From Streptomyces sp. CB09001 (lineage in GTDB: Bacteria; Actinomycetota; Actinomycetes; Streptomycetales; Streptomycetaceae), in the NCBI RefSeq assembly GCF_003369795.1, contig NZ_CP026730.1:4517001-4581000 (forward strand): 64,000 bases of DNA, given 5' to 3'. The notes beneath the pieces were generated by a model, which saw only the letters and a list, made by a program, of their open reading frames with translations, was not told where the DNA came from and did no database searches. Position numbers and translations under genes: made by a program. Positions 9,577-17,396 of the stretch are shown here, in pieces. Each line of letters starts with the position of its first letter. Position 1 is the first letter of the stretch.

Positions 9577-11763
9577 TCAGCTCGTCCGGATCGTCCCGTT
9601 GTACTGCTCCAGGACCTGGTACAGGCCGATCAGCTCGCGCCCGTACTTCTCCGCTCCGTCGCCCGTGCCGTTGTAGCGGGCGAGGATGGCCTGCGAGTCG
9701 CTGTCGCTCGTGTTGAGGCCGGGGCGCGCGACCCCGATCTCGGCTGCGTCCCAGAGGGTGACGTAGGCGGCCGTGGTGATGTTGTAGATCGTGTCCTCGT
9801 GCAGGCGGTTCCACACGGAGGCCATGTCCGCGTCGGTGAGGCGGGAGCCGTTGATGATGCCCTGGTCGATGCAGTGGTTACGGGCCTTGATGGCCGTCGC
9901 GGCGAAGATCTGCCCCCAGCCGGTGCTGGAGTCGTCCCGGTCGCCGTCCTTGACCGCGTCGTCGGCGAACTTGTCCAAGGGATTCCACTTGCGCAGTTCC
10001 CACAGGACAGGAGCCTGCACGAGAGCCTTGCGCACACGCAGCACCCTGGCGAGGTCGGTGAACAGCGGGTCCATCCTGATGACGGATTCGAACGCCTCGG
10101 TGGTCGAGATACCGCCGATGGTGGCCCAGTCGTCGTCGTTCCATTCGTCGCCGCCGGTCTCGGGGACCCCGATCGACACCAGGTAGTCCTGGACATCCTT
10201 CAGAGCGGCGTCGTGGTAGGAGTCGTCGAAGTCGGTGTCGAGGCCGGTGGGGTCCAGCGGCGTGTCGAAGGAGTCCTGGCCGTCGTCGCGGCCGGAGACG
10301 ATGTCGACGTCGATCTCGATCCTGCCCTCACCGGAGCCGACCCACTTGGTGACGATCTGGTCGAAGGCCCAGTTGCTCGGCAGGGGGTAGCCGAGGTTTC
10401 CGGAGAATCCGCTGGACATGTCGGACACGAAGCTGGTGACGGCGTACCCCTGGTTGTGGACCCGCCGGCACACATTGCGCGGCCCGTAAATGCCCACGTT
10501 GTAACTGGAGTTCTCTCCGATCGCCCGGAAGATGCCCTTGAAGTGGGGGATGATGTACTCGGTGACCTCCCAGTCGACGGCGTCGTAGTCGACGGCGAAG
10601 TAGATGGTGGTGCCGTTCTTGAAGCCGTAGAACTTCGCCCAGTCGATGGCCGCGAGCGCGGCGTGTACGCCGGCACCGTAGTAGAAGTCGTCCGCGGAAC
10701 GGTTCCACGTCTGGTATATCGGGAAACAGCGCAGGTCGTTGAAGGCGATGGTGTCCAGTTCGCCGCTCTGGATCTGCTTCTCCGGCAGGGAGCTCCCTCC
10801 CGGGGTGAGGTAGCGGCCAACGATCCTGATGCCCTCGGCCTTGAGCGTCGCGGCGCGGGCGTTGGTGATCCTCGTGGTGCAGTCGCACGCGCCTCCCTTG
10901 CGGTCCTGGTCGCCGTAGGAGACCAGGAGCGAGGCCCAGGTCCGCACGTCGGCCTTCCCGGTCTCCTCCAGCGCCGCGAACCTCTGGAAGGACCTGACGG
11001 CGGTGGCCAGAGTGCTCTCGAAGGCCGCGGTGAAGGCGTCGAATCGCTGATTGAACATCATGGCGGCGGAGAAGAGCCGCACCCAGTTCCCCGCCGCTCC
11101 GACGGTCAGGACGTGCTCGCCCAGCCCGGCTTCGGTCTGGTTGCCGAACCAGCCGTCCGCGACGCCGTCGGCCATGCCGATCTCGTACTGGACGGCGTAG
11201 ATCATGGATTTGGCGACGTCGCGGGAGAAGTGACCGTCGCACGGCATGACGAAGAAGTCTCTGCGCCCGGTGTACCGGCCGTTGAGCCACTGCTGGATCG
11301 CACGGACCGTGTCCGACCCGTTGTTCACCACCACGTAGGCGTCCATGGTCAGCAGGGCCTTGAAGACCTTGGGCACCAGGTCCGAGCCGGGGAAGGCGGC
11401 GGTGACGCCCATCCGGCGCTTCATGAGGGCGACCGCCGCCTCGGTGCGTTCGTCGTAGATCCCGTTGATCCCGCTTCCGTCGTAGCCCTTGGCGTACAGC
11501 GCGGACTGGATGATCATGGTGACGTTGGCGGGGGTGTCGCGGAAGCCGATGCTCGGCCAGGTCGCCTCCAGGGTGGACAGGGTCGTCGGCCCGAAGTTGT
11601 TCGACAGATCGGTGATGCCGAGTTCGTACTGGAGGGCACGGGTCAAGGCATACATCAGCTGCCAGCCGGTCTTGCCGTCCTCCTCGACCTTCACGCCGAT
11701 CTTGTTCTCGCCATAAACGGTGTTCACGAATCTCTGTGCACTGCGGACCATCTCGTCTTCCAC
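9577..11763 (-). CDS. DUF1906 (Rv2525c-like glycoside-hydrolase fold) protein with peptidoglycan-binding repeats and lysozyme-like C-terminus
   Basis: 728 aa from GTG 11763, behind GGAAGGGG. The first ~290 residues contain several PG-binding-like helical repeats (YDGSGINGIYDERTEAAVAL; ADGWFGNQTEAGLGEHVL; FESTLATAVRSFQRFAALEE). Around 295-500 is a DUF1906 domain: CDCTTRITNARAATLKAEGI, IVGRYLTPGGSS, TTIYFAVDYDAVDWEV, YNVGIYGPRNVCRRV, WAFDQIV. The last ~220 residues look lysozyme/transglycosylase-like (QAPVLWELRKWNPLDKFADD, DSSTGWGQIFAATAI, ILARYNGTGDGAEKYG). No signal peptide or membrane segment is present, although every domain points to peptidoglycan. Export by an unusual route, or release by lysis, is possible. 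Confidence 0.85.
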   Translation of the reverse strand: MEDEMVRSAQRFVNTVYGENKIGVKVEEDGKTGWQLMYALTRALQYELGITDLSNNFGPTTLSTLEATWPSIGFRDTPANVTMIIQSALYAKGYDGSGINGIYDERTEAAVALMKRRMGVTAAFPGSDLVPKVFKALLTMDAYVVVNNGSDTVRAIQQWLNGRYTGRRDFFVMPCDGHFSRDVAKSMIYAVQYEIGMADGVADGWFGNQTEAGLGEHVLTVGAAGNWVRLFSAAMMFNQRFDAFTAAFESTLATAVRSFQRFAALEETGKADVRTWASLLVSYGDQDRKGGACDCTTRITNARAATLKAEGIRIVGRYLTPGGSSLPEKQIQSGELDTIAFNDLRCFPIYQTWNRSADDFYYGAGVHAALAAIDWAKFYGFKNGTTIYFAVDYDAVDWEVTEYIIPHFKGIFRAIGENSSYNVGIYGPRNVCRRVHNQGYAVTSFVSDMSSGFSGNLGYPLPSNWAFDQIVTKWVGSGEGRIEIDVDIVSGRDDGQDSFDTPLDPTGLDTDFDDSYHDAALKDVQDYLVSIGVPETGGDEWNDDDWATIGGISTTEAFESVIRMDPLFTDLARVLRVRKALVQAPVLWELRKWNPLDKFADDAVKDGDRDDSSTGWGQIFAATAIKARNHCIDQGIINGSRLTDADMASVWNRLHEDTIYNITTAAYVTLWDAAEIGVARPGLNTSDSDSQAILARYNGTGDGAEKYGRELIGLYQVLEQYNGTIRTS

Positions 11764-11813
11764 GTGACCGCCCCTTCCAGAGGGTTAGGGGGTCCACCGT
11801 GGCGAGGATCCGA

Positions 11814-11843
11814 GTGCAGGGGTACCTCCAAAGTTGCAGGGCG
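11814..11843 (-). promoter_or_regulatory. Island-specific upstream element, copy 2
   Basis: Plus-strand reading is GTACCTCCAAAGTT, two variable bases, AGGGCG (11822-11843), with a GGGG run just before. It is nearly identical to copy 1 at 8651-8678 and sits 59 bases from the GTG start of the DUF1906 gene. The spacing to the start is conserved in both, which argues for a promoter or activator site and not chance. It lies in the 85-base gap after the kinase gene. Confidence 0.55.
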
Positions 11844-11848
11844 AGGGG

Positions 11849-13183
11849 TCAGAGACCCAGGGTGCGCAATGCCCGCCACGTGGCCGGCCCCACCATCCCG
11901 TCCGCGTCCAGGCCTGCCCGCTTCTGGAAGATCAGGACCGCGCTCTGGGTCTTCGGGCCGAAGTCGCCGTCCACCTCGCCGACCTCCGTGATCCCGTGGA
12001 GGTGGCGGAGCAGGCACTGGAGTTCTCTGACCTGGCTGCCACCGTCGCCGCGCTTGATGGTGAAGTCCCAGGTGCCGCTGTGGCCGGCCATGTGGCCGCG
12101 GCCGTCGGAGCTCTCGTACACGACGGGCTGCTCGCAGGTGGGAGGCGCGGCGGCGGCGGGGGCCGACTCCCACGGGGTGGTGTAGGCCAGGCTGGCCGCC
12201 CCGAGGATCCCTGCCGCGAGCGCCGCCGCCAGGGCCGGGCGGCGCCACCGCCGGGGTCGGAGCCGCGGGAGCCGGACGGACCGGGAGGCGCCCGCCGCCT
12301 CTTCCACGCGGCGCAGCAACGTGGCGGTGCCGATGTCGCGCTCCGCGTGGGCCGGGGCCAGGCAGTCCCGCAGGATGTCCTGCCACGCGTCGGGCAGGCT
12401 GGGGGACAGGCGCAGTTCCTCACGGCCGCGGGCGTAGCGCATCGCCGCGTCGGAGCGTGCCTCCGAGGTGCCGCCGGGCAGCGGGAAGGCACCGGTCAGG
12501 ACGACGTGCGCGAGGACGCCGAAGGCCCACACGTCGGCCGACGGGCGGATGCGGGTGCCGCGCTCGTCGACCTCGGGCCACAGCAGCTCGGGCGGGGTGT
12601 AGTCCGGGGTGGCGAACGCGGGCGTGTAGGCGTGGGTGCCCTCCAGCTCGGCGGCCATGTTGAAGTCGGCGAGGCGGGCCGAACCGTCCGCCATCAGCAG
12701 CACGTTGGCCGGTTTCAGGTCGCCGTGCACCCAGCCCGCGTGGTGCAGCTGGTGCAGGCCCTCGCAGATCTGGGCGAGCAGGGCGGGCCCGGCCTCCGGG
12801 GCCGGCGTCCTGGCCAGCACCGCGTCCAGGGAGCCCTCGGCCCGCTCCAGCACCAGGACGGTCGCGCCGTCCAGCTCCGGGTGGTCCGGGTCGTCGACCG
12901 TCAGCGTGTCGTACATCCGGATCAGTCGGGGGGAGCGGAGCCGTCGCAGCAGTTGCACCTCGCGTTCGGCCAGGTCGCGCAGGTGGTGCAGCCGGCGCGG
13001 GGTACGGGTGCCGGTGGGCAGGAACTTCAGCGCCGCCCGGCGCGGCAGTTCGTCACCGTCGAAGGTGCGCAGGGCCGCGTCGTAGACCGTGGCGAACGCT
13101 CCGGAGGCGAGCGGCTCGCGCACCTCCCACGGTCCGATCCGGTAGCCCTTCGGTACGGGGACCGCGTACGGCCGCCCGGTCAT
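11849..13183 (-). CDS. Membrane Ser/Thr protein kinase with extracellular peptidoglycan-binding domain
   Basis: 444 aa. Kinase domain at about 12-300: glycine loop SGAFATVY (28-35), VAIK-type lysine K53 in AALKFLPTG, catalytic loop WVHGDLKPANVLL (D155, K157, N160), DFN in place of DFG (173-175), and TPPELLW in place of APE. HRD is HGD, so it is a non-RD kinase. A membrane segment follows an Arg-rich stop (about 318-336, ALAAALAAGILGAASLAYTT). The outer part carries a PG_binding_1 domain (CLLRHLHGITEVGEVDGDFG, QSAVLIFQKRAGLDADGMVG). It overlaps the upstream FHA-like gene by 4 bases (ATGA). I infer a receptor kinase that senses cell-wall material. Confidence 0.88.
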   Translation of the reverse strand: MTGRPYAVPVPKGYRIGPWEVREPLASGAFATVYDAALRTFDGDELPRRAALKFLPTGTRTPRRLHHLRDLAEREVQLLRRLRSPRLIRMYDTLTVDDPDHPELDGATVLVLERAEGSLDAVLARTPAPEAGPALLAQICEGLHQLHHAGWVHGDLKPANVLLMADGSARLADFNMAAELEGTHAYTPAFATPDYTPPELLWPEVDERGTRIRPSADVWAFGVLAHVVLTGAFPLPGGTSEARSDAAMRYARGREELRLSPSLPDAWQDILRDCLAPAHAERDIGTATLLRRVEEAAGASRSVRLPRLRPRRWRRPALAAALAAGILGAASLAYTTPWESAPAAAAPPTCEQPVVYESSDGRGHMAGHSGTWDFTIKRGDGGSQVRELQCLLRHLHGITEVGEVDGDFGPKTQSAVLIFQKRAGLDADGMVGPATWRALRTLGL

Positions 13184-13923
13184 CGCTTCGCCTCGCTCGG
13201 GACCGGCGCGAGCACCACCAGATCGTCCTCGCGGACGAGGTCGAAGCGGAGGGCGAGGGAGGCCAGGGATTCCTTCTTGCCGTGCGTGCGTCTGCCCGGC
13301 TCGGCCGTGTCCGGGCCCGGTCTCAACCGTAGTTTGACGGCGAGGTAGTCGATGTTCCAGTACACGGCGGAGCGGCTGGCCTTGGGCCAGCTGGGGCGCA
13401 GCCGCTCCACCATTTCCTCGACCGCGGGCAGCGGCGCCCGGGGTTCACCGCGCAGGCGCCGCTCGCACAGGGCCGCCAGCACCGCGAAGTACCGTTTGGT
13501 GCGGTCCAGGGCGAACGCCGGTACGGTACCGGCCCCTTCCAGGCCCCCGCGCTCGACGCTGCGGAAGGCGTGCCGCGGCGCCCAGACGTCGAAGCTGAGC
13601 AGGTCCCCCGCGGCGGGCAGGGTCACCCGCGCCAGCTCGAACGGCACCGGTGCCTCCACGCGGCCCGGCGCGACCTTGACGTGCTCGCCGGCCCCCTCCG
13701 GGTTCTCCACCACGTAGGTCTGGTCCTCGCTGAGATTGCTCAGCAGCCAGAACGTCCGGTGTGCCGTGATCTCCCCGGCGACCCGCGGCACTCCCGCGTG
13801 CGCGATGGCGAGTCCGCCGTCCCGGGCCGGTGCCCTGCCGAACTCGACGCGCTCGCCCGCACTGATCCTCAGCTGCTCTGCGACGCTGCCGCACGACGGC
13901 GGTACGACGATGACGCTGTACAT
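13180..13923 (-). CDS. FHA-like domain protein, translationally coupled to kinase
   Basis: 247 aa from ATG 13923 (GGAGGGGG upstream). Residues ~5-115 resemble an FHA phosphothreonine-binding fold (GERVEFGRAP, GVPRVAGEI, FWLLSNLSEDQTYVVENPEG). The consensus Ser of the binding loop is Pro here, and the usual His is absent. The C-terminal half (ALDRTKRYFAVLAALCERRL, SRSAVYWNIDYLAVKLRL) looks helical and could be a wHTH or effector-like domain. It is a paralogue of the protein at 16525-17271. The stop overlaps the kinase start by ATGA, so the kinase is the obvious partner. Phosphopeptide binding is not certain given the changed loop. Confidence 0.8.
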   Translation of the reverse strand: MYSVIVVPPSCGSVAEQLRISAGERVEFGRAPARDGGLAIAHAGVPRVAGEITAHRTFWLLSNLSEDQTYVVENPEGAGEHVKVAPGRVEAPVPFELARVTLPAAGDLLSFDVWAPRHAFRSVERGGLEGAGTVPAFALDRTKRYFAVLAALCERRLRGEPRAPLPAVEEMVERLRPSWPKASRSAVYWNIDYLAVKLRLRPGPDTAEPGRRTHGKKESLASLALRFDLVREDDLVVLAPVPSEAKR

Positions 13924-14070
13924 GGAGTCGTCCCCCTCCCCCGATCCCCTCGGGGTCAACTTTCCCCAGTCCAACAGGGGGCAGCGTAAGGGAGGGGGAT
14001 GAGGGCGGCCCAAGCATTCGGACGCCACGGCGGGTCGGTGCGGCGGGTCGGTGCGGCGCGGACGGCGAAA

Positions 14071-14114
14071 CGGCGGCCCCCGGTTCCCTCCGCGGAGGGA
14101 ACCGGGGGCCGCCG
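14071..14114. terminator. 44-bp perfect palindrome, terminator
   Basis: Bases 14071-14092 and 14093-14114 are exact reverse complements (22-bp arms with no loop). The site lies just beyond the stop of the secreted protein gene (14136, minus strand), where a terminator is expected. Just left of it, a 13-base unit (GCGGGTCGGTGCG) is repeated in tandem at about 14032-14058. Confidence 0.8.
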
Positions 14115-14135
14115 CGGGCGGATCCGGTGGGGGGA

Positions 14136-14606
14136 TCAGCAGGGGCGCAGCGACCAGATCGGGTCCCAGGTCGCGGTGCCCGCCTGGTAGGCCGTCGACG
14201 TCCAGCGGACGCTGCCGTCCTTGTTGAAGAACTTGGCGACCGTGCCCCGCGTCTGGTTGTTGGTGAAGGGCCCGTCGCCGGTCCAGTTGGTGAGGTTCCA
14301 GGTCTGGCACTTGTAGAAGTCGAACTTCGTGCCCTTGACGACCATGCACAGGTGGCCGTAGTCGCAGGCCAGGTCCTGGGCGCCCTTGGTCACGGGCGCG
14401 TCCGTCAGGGTGAGGCCCTCGTACTCGACCGCGTCCGCGGTCACGCGCAGGGGCTTCGGGCTGTCGGCCAGTACCTGGTCGGCCGTCTGCTGGAGGCCGG
14501 TCACCCGGGTGCCGCCCGGGCTGTCGGCGGCCGTGGCCGCGACCGTGGAGCCGGCGGCCAGGGCAGTGGCCGCGAGGAGGAGTGCTGCGGGCTTGACGAT
14601 GTTCAT
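14136..14606 (-). CDS. Small secreted protein, peptidase-inhibitor I36-like
   Basis: 156 aa from ATG 14606. Signal peptide MNIVKPAALLLAATALAAGS with cleavage near ATAADSPG. The mature C-terminal part has four Cys (LACDYGHLCMVVKG; FYKCQTWNLTNW; SLRPC at the end) and the pattern CxxxxLCxxxxxxF found in streptomycete I36-type inhibitors such as SMI. That assignment is from motif memory, so protease inhibition is only likely. It sits alone between the two kinase modules, is followed by the 44-bp palindrome, and would act outside the cell. Confidence 0.75.
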   Translation of the reverse strand: MNIVKPAALLLAATALAAGSTVAATAADSPGGTRVTGLQQTADQVLADSPKPLRVTADAVEYEGLTLTDAPVTKGAQDLACDYGHLCMVVKGTKFDFYKCQTWNLTNWTGDGPFTNNQTRGTVAKFFNKDGSVRWTSTAYQAGTATWDPIWSLRPC

Positions 14607-14704
14607 TGTCGTTCCCCCGTGAACGTCGGTGTCGTACCGCCGAGGCGGTGTGCGCACACCGTGCCCCGGGGCGCCCGCCGTGCGGAACCTCGGAACTCCC
14701 AGGG

Positions 14705-16528
14705 TCACCTCCCCGGCCGGGGCGTGTACTCCTTGAGGTGGTGAGCGACGCGGTCGGCGTAGTCGCGGTACTTCGGGGGAACTCCGCCCGCGTCGTTCAC
14801 CTTCCGGTACGACGTGCGGTAGGCGACGGCGACCAGCACGCTGCGGTCGCCCGCCAGGCCGGCGTCGAGACGGGGTGTGATCCAGCACAGGTAACGGCCC
14901 ATCGCCGGAATGGACTCGGCGGGCGGGAACGGGGGCTGCGGCACGGTCTCGCCCGGTGTGCCGTCCTCGTTCATCCACCAGCGCAGCACGCTCGGCGTCC
15001 AGCGGGCGATGCCGTACTCGTCCTTGGCCGGGTCGGCGAGATCCGGGTCGAAGCCGCTCTCGACCTTCAGCATGGCCGCGATCAGGGCCGGGCTGACCTC
15101 CTCGTGTCCGCAGTCGTGCGCCGTCTCCACGATCAGCAGGCGGTAGGCGGGCGGTACGTCACGGTCGGTGCGCAGTTCGGCGGCCCCGTAGGAGGCGGCG
15201 GCGACGCTCGCGGTGCCGCCGGGGCGCGGGCCCGCGGCGGGCTCCCGGCCGTCACCGGCCCAGCGGACGACGCCGTAGCCGAGCGCGGCGAGGGCGAGGA
15301 GCCCCGCGGTCGCGGCGGCCAGGAGCTTGCGCCTCGGGCGTGCGCGGGGCCGCAGCGAGAACCTCGCCGTGCCGCTCACGCCCCCCGTCACGGCCGTCAC
15401 CCGGTGCAGCAGCGCGTCGGTGCCGATCCGGTCGGCGTGCGTACGGGTCAGGCACGCCCGCACGATCTCCCGCCATGCCGACGGCAGTTCGGGGGACAGG
15501 CGCAGCTCGTCGCCGCCCCGGGCGTACGCGACGGCGGCGTCGCGGCGGGCCGTGGGGGTGCCGCCGGGCAGCGGGAAGGACCCGGTGAGCACCAGGTGGG
15601 CCAGCACGCCGAAGGCCCACACGTCGGCGGAGGGGCGGATCCGGCGGCCCCGTTCGCCCACCTCGGACCACAGCAGCTCGGGGGGCGTGTAGTCCGGGGT
15701 GGAGAAGGCGGGCGTGTAGGCGTGGGTGCCCTCCAGCTCGGCGGCCATGTTGAAGTCGGCGAGCCGGGCCGAACCGTCCGCCATCAGCAGCACGTTGGCC
15801 GGTTTGAGGTCGCCGTGCACCCAGCCCGCCCGGTGCAGTTGCCGCAGGCCCTCGCAGACCTGCGCGAGCAGCGCGGGCCCGGCCGGCGGGCGGGGCGTGG
15901 CGGCGAGCAGGGCGGACAGCGAGCCCTCGGCCCGCTCCAGGACGAGGACGGTGGCGCCGTCGAGCCGGGGGTGGGCGGGGTCGTCGACGGTGAGGGTCTC
16001 GTACATCCGGATCAGCCGGGGCTGCCGCAGCCGGCGCAGCAACTCGACCTCGCGCTCGACCAGGTCCCGCAGGTGGGACAGCTGCCGCGGGGTGCCGGTG
16101 CCGGTGGGCAGGAACTTCAGCGCGACGGTGTCGGGGAACTCCCCGCCCGCACCGCCACCGCGACCGGCGCCGTCCGCGCCGGGTCGGCCCGGGTGCCGAG
16201 GTGTGCCGTCCCCGCCCGCGTGCCCCCGCTCTCCGGTGTCGTCCTCGGCCGGGTGGGCCGTGCCGGTGTGCGCGCGGCTCGGGTTGTCGGTGTCGGTGTC
16301 GGTGTCGGTGCCGTCGCCGCGGGCGGGGCCGTCGGTGCCTGTCGTGCCGGGGCGGCTCGGGTGGTGCTCCGTTCCGTCCCCGCCGGGTTGCGTCGGCGAG
16401 GGCATCGCGGCGCCGGTGCGGCGCGCCGCGTACACGCTGCCGAAGGCGCCGGTCGCGATCGGGGCGTGCACCTCCCAGGCGCCCACCCGGTACCCGCTGG
16501 GGACCGGGACGGCGTACGGCTCGGTCAT
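14705..16528 (-). CDS. Membrane Ser/Thr kinase fused to an extracellular lytic-transglycosylase-like domain
   Basis: 607 aa from ATG 16528. Kinase motifs are glycine loop TGAFGSVY (26-33), K138 in VALKFLPTG, HGDLKPANVLL (239-249) and DFN (258-260). Between SVY and VALK there are about 100 residues of Gly/Asp/Thr/Pro-rich sequence (including DGTDTDTDTD), where the paralogue has only 18. A membrane segment (about 405-425, KLLAAATAGLLALAALGYGV) leads to an outer domain resembling SLT: PALIAAMLKVESGFDPDLAD with the putative catalytic Glu, then DEYGIARWTPSVLRWWM and RYLCWITPRLD. Coupled by ATGA to the FHA-like gene. A kinase joined to a wall lyase is unusual. Confidence 0.85.
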   Translation of the reverse strand: MTEPYAVPVPSGYRVGAWEVHAPIATGAFGSVYAARRTGAAMPSPTQPGGDGTEHHPSRPGTTGTDGPARGDGTDTDTDTDNPSRAHTGTAHPAEDDTGERGHAGGDGTPRHPGRPGADGAGRGGGAGGEFPDTVALKFLPTGTGTPRQLSHLRDLVEREVELLRRLRQPRLIRMYETLTVDDPAHPRLDGATVLVLERAEGSLSALLAATPRPPAGPALLAQVCEGLRQLHRAGWVHGDLKPANVLLMADGSARLADFNMAAELEGTHAYTPAFSTPDYTPPELLWSEVGERGRRIRPSADVWAFGVLAHLVLTGSFPLPGGTPTARRDAAVAYARGGDELRLSPELPSAWREIVRACLTRTHADRIGTDALLHRVTAVTGGVSGTARFSLRPRARPRRKLLAAATAGLLALAALGYGVVRWAGDGREPAAGPRPGGTASVAAASYGAAELRTDRDVPPAYRLLIVETAHDCGHEEVSPALIAAMLKVESGFDPDLADPAKDEYGIARWTPSVLRWWMNEDGTPGETVPQPPFPPAESIPAMGRYLCWITPRLDAGLAGDRSVLVAVAYRTSYRKVNDAGGVPPKYRDYADRVAHHLKEYTPRPGR

Positions 16529-17271
16529 CGCAGGGCCCGGCCGGACGGTGCCGCGAGGACCACCAGGTCGTCCTCGCGGACCAGGTCGAAGCGGAGCGCC
16601 AGCGAGACCAGCGACTCCTTCTTGCCGTTCAGCCGGGGGCCCGGCTCGGCGGTCTCCGGGCCCGGCTTCAGCCGCAGCTTCACGGCGAGGTAGTCGATGT
16701 TCCACTGCACCGACGTACGGGAGGCGGCCGGCCAGGCCGGACGGAGCCGTTCGACGACCTGGTCCGTGGTGGGCAGCGGCGCGTGCGGCGCCCCGCGCAG
16801 CCGCGGCTCGCACAGCGCCGCCAGCACCGCGAAGTACCGCTTGGTGCGGTCGACGGAGAAGGCCGGGGCGGTCGGCTCGCCGTCGGTGCCGTCCTCGCCG
16901 CGCAGATAGTCGTGGCGCGGCGCCCACACCTCGACCGGCAGCAGGTCACCGGCGGCGGGCAGCACGATCCGCGAGAACTCGAAGGGCACCGGGGCGTCGA
17001 GGCGGCCGGGCGCCACCTTGATGTGCTCGCCCGCGCCCTCCGGGTTCTCCACCACGTAGGTCTGGCGGGCGGAGAGGTTGCTCAGGGTCCAGAAGGTGCC
17101 GTGCGCCGCGATCTCACCGGCTCTGCGGGACACCCCGTCGTGCCCGATCCGCAGCCCGCCCCCGGACACGGACCGCCCGAAGACGAGCCGTTCGCCGGGC
17201 GCGAGCCGGTACTGGGTGCTGGTGTCTTCGTCCTCCGTGGTCGGCGGAGGTACCACGATGATGCTGTACAA
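16525..17271 (-). CDS. FHA-like domain protein, partner of kinase-SLT fusion
   Basis: 248 aa from TTG 17271 behind GGGGAG. It is a paralogue of the protein at 13180-13923. The FHA-like half has GERLVFGRSV, GVSRRAGEI (Ser and Arg of the loop kept, His missing) and LSNLSARQTYVVENPEG. The C-terminal half has VDRTKRYFAVLAALCEPRL and RTSVQWNIDYLAVKLRL. Its last four bases overlap the kinase start. The FHA-then-kinase order is the same in both modules, which indicates duplication of a two-gene unit. A role as reader or scaffold for the kinase is inferred. Confidence 0.8.
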   Translation of the reverse strand: MYSIIVVPPPTTEDEDTSTQYRLAPGERLVFGRSVSGGGLRIGHDGVSRRAGEIAAHGTFWTLSNLSARQTYVVENPEGAGEHIKVAPGRLDAPVPFEFSRIVLPAAGDLLPVEVWAPRHDYLRGEDGTDGEPTAPAFSVDRTKRYFAVLAALCEPRLRGAPHAPLPTTDQVVERLRPAWPAASRTSVQWNIDYLAVKLRLKPGPETAEPGPRLNGKKESLVSLALRFDLVREDDLVVLAAPSGRALR

Positions 17272-17324
17272 GGTGCGTCTCCCCGTGCCTGACGGCTACC
17301 CACGCCAGACTAGGGCGACGCACC

Positions 17325-17362
17325 AGGGCCGTGCCCCCCTCGTACGGGTGAGACACGGCCCT
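17325..17362. terminator. Hairpin terminator
   Basis: AGGGCCGTG at 17325-17333 pairs with CACGGCCCT at 17354-17362 around a 20-base loop. It lies downstream of the minus-strand gene ending at 17397 and upstream of the FHA-like gene start, so it isolates the island from its neighbour. Confidence 0.65.
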
Positions 17363-17396
17363 GTGACGTGATTGGCGAGAAAGCGCTCCGCGCCGG

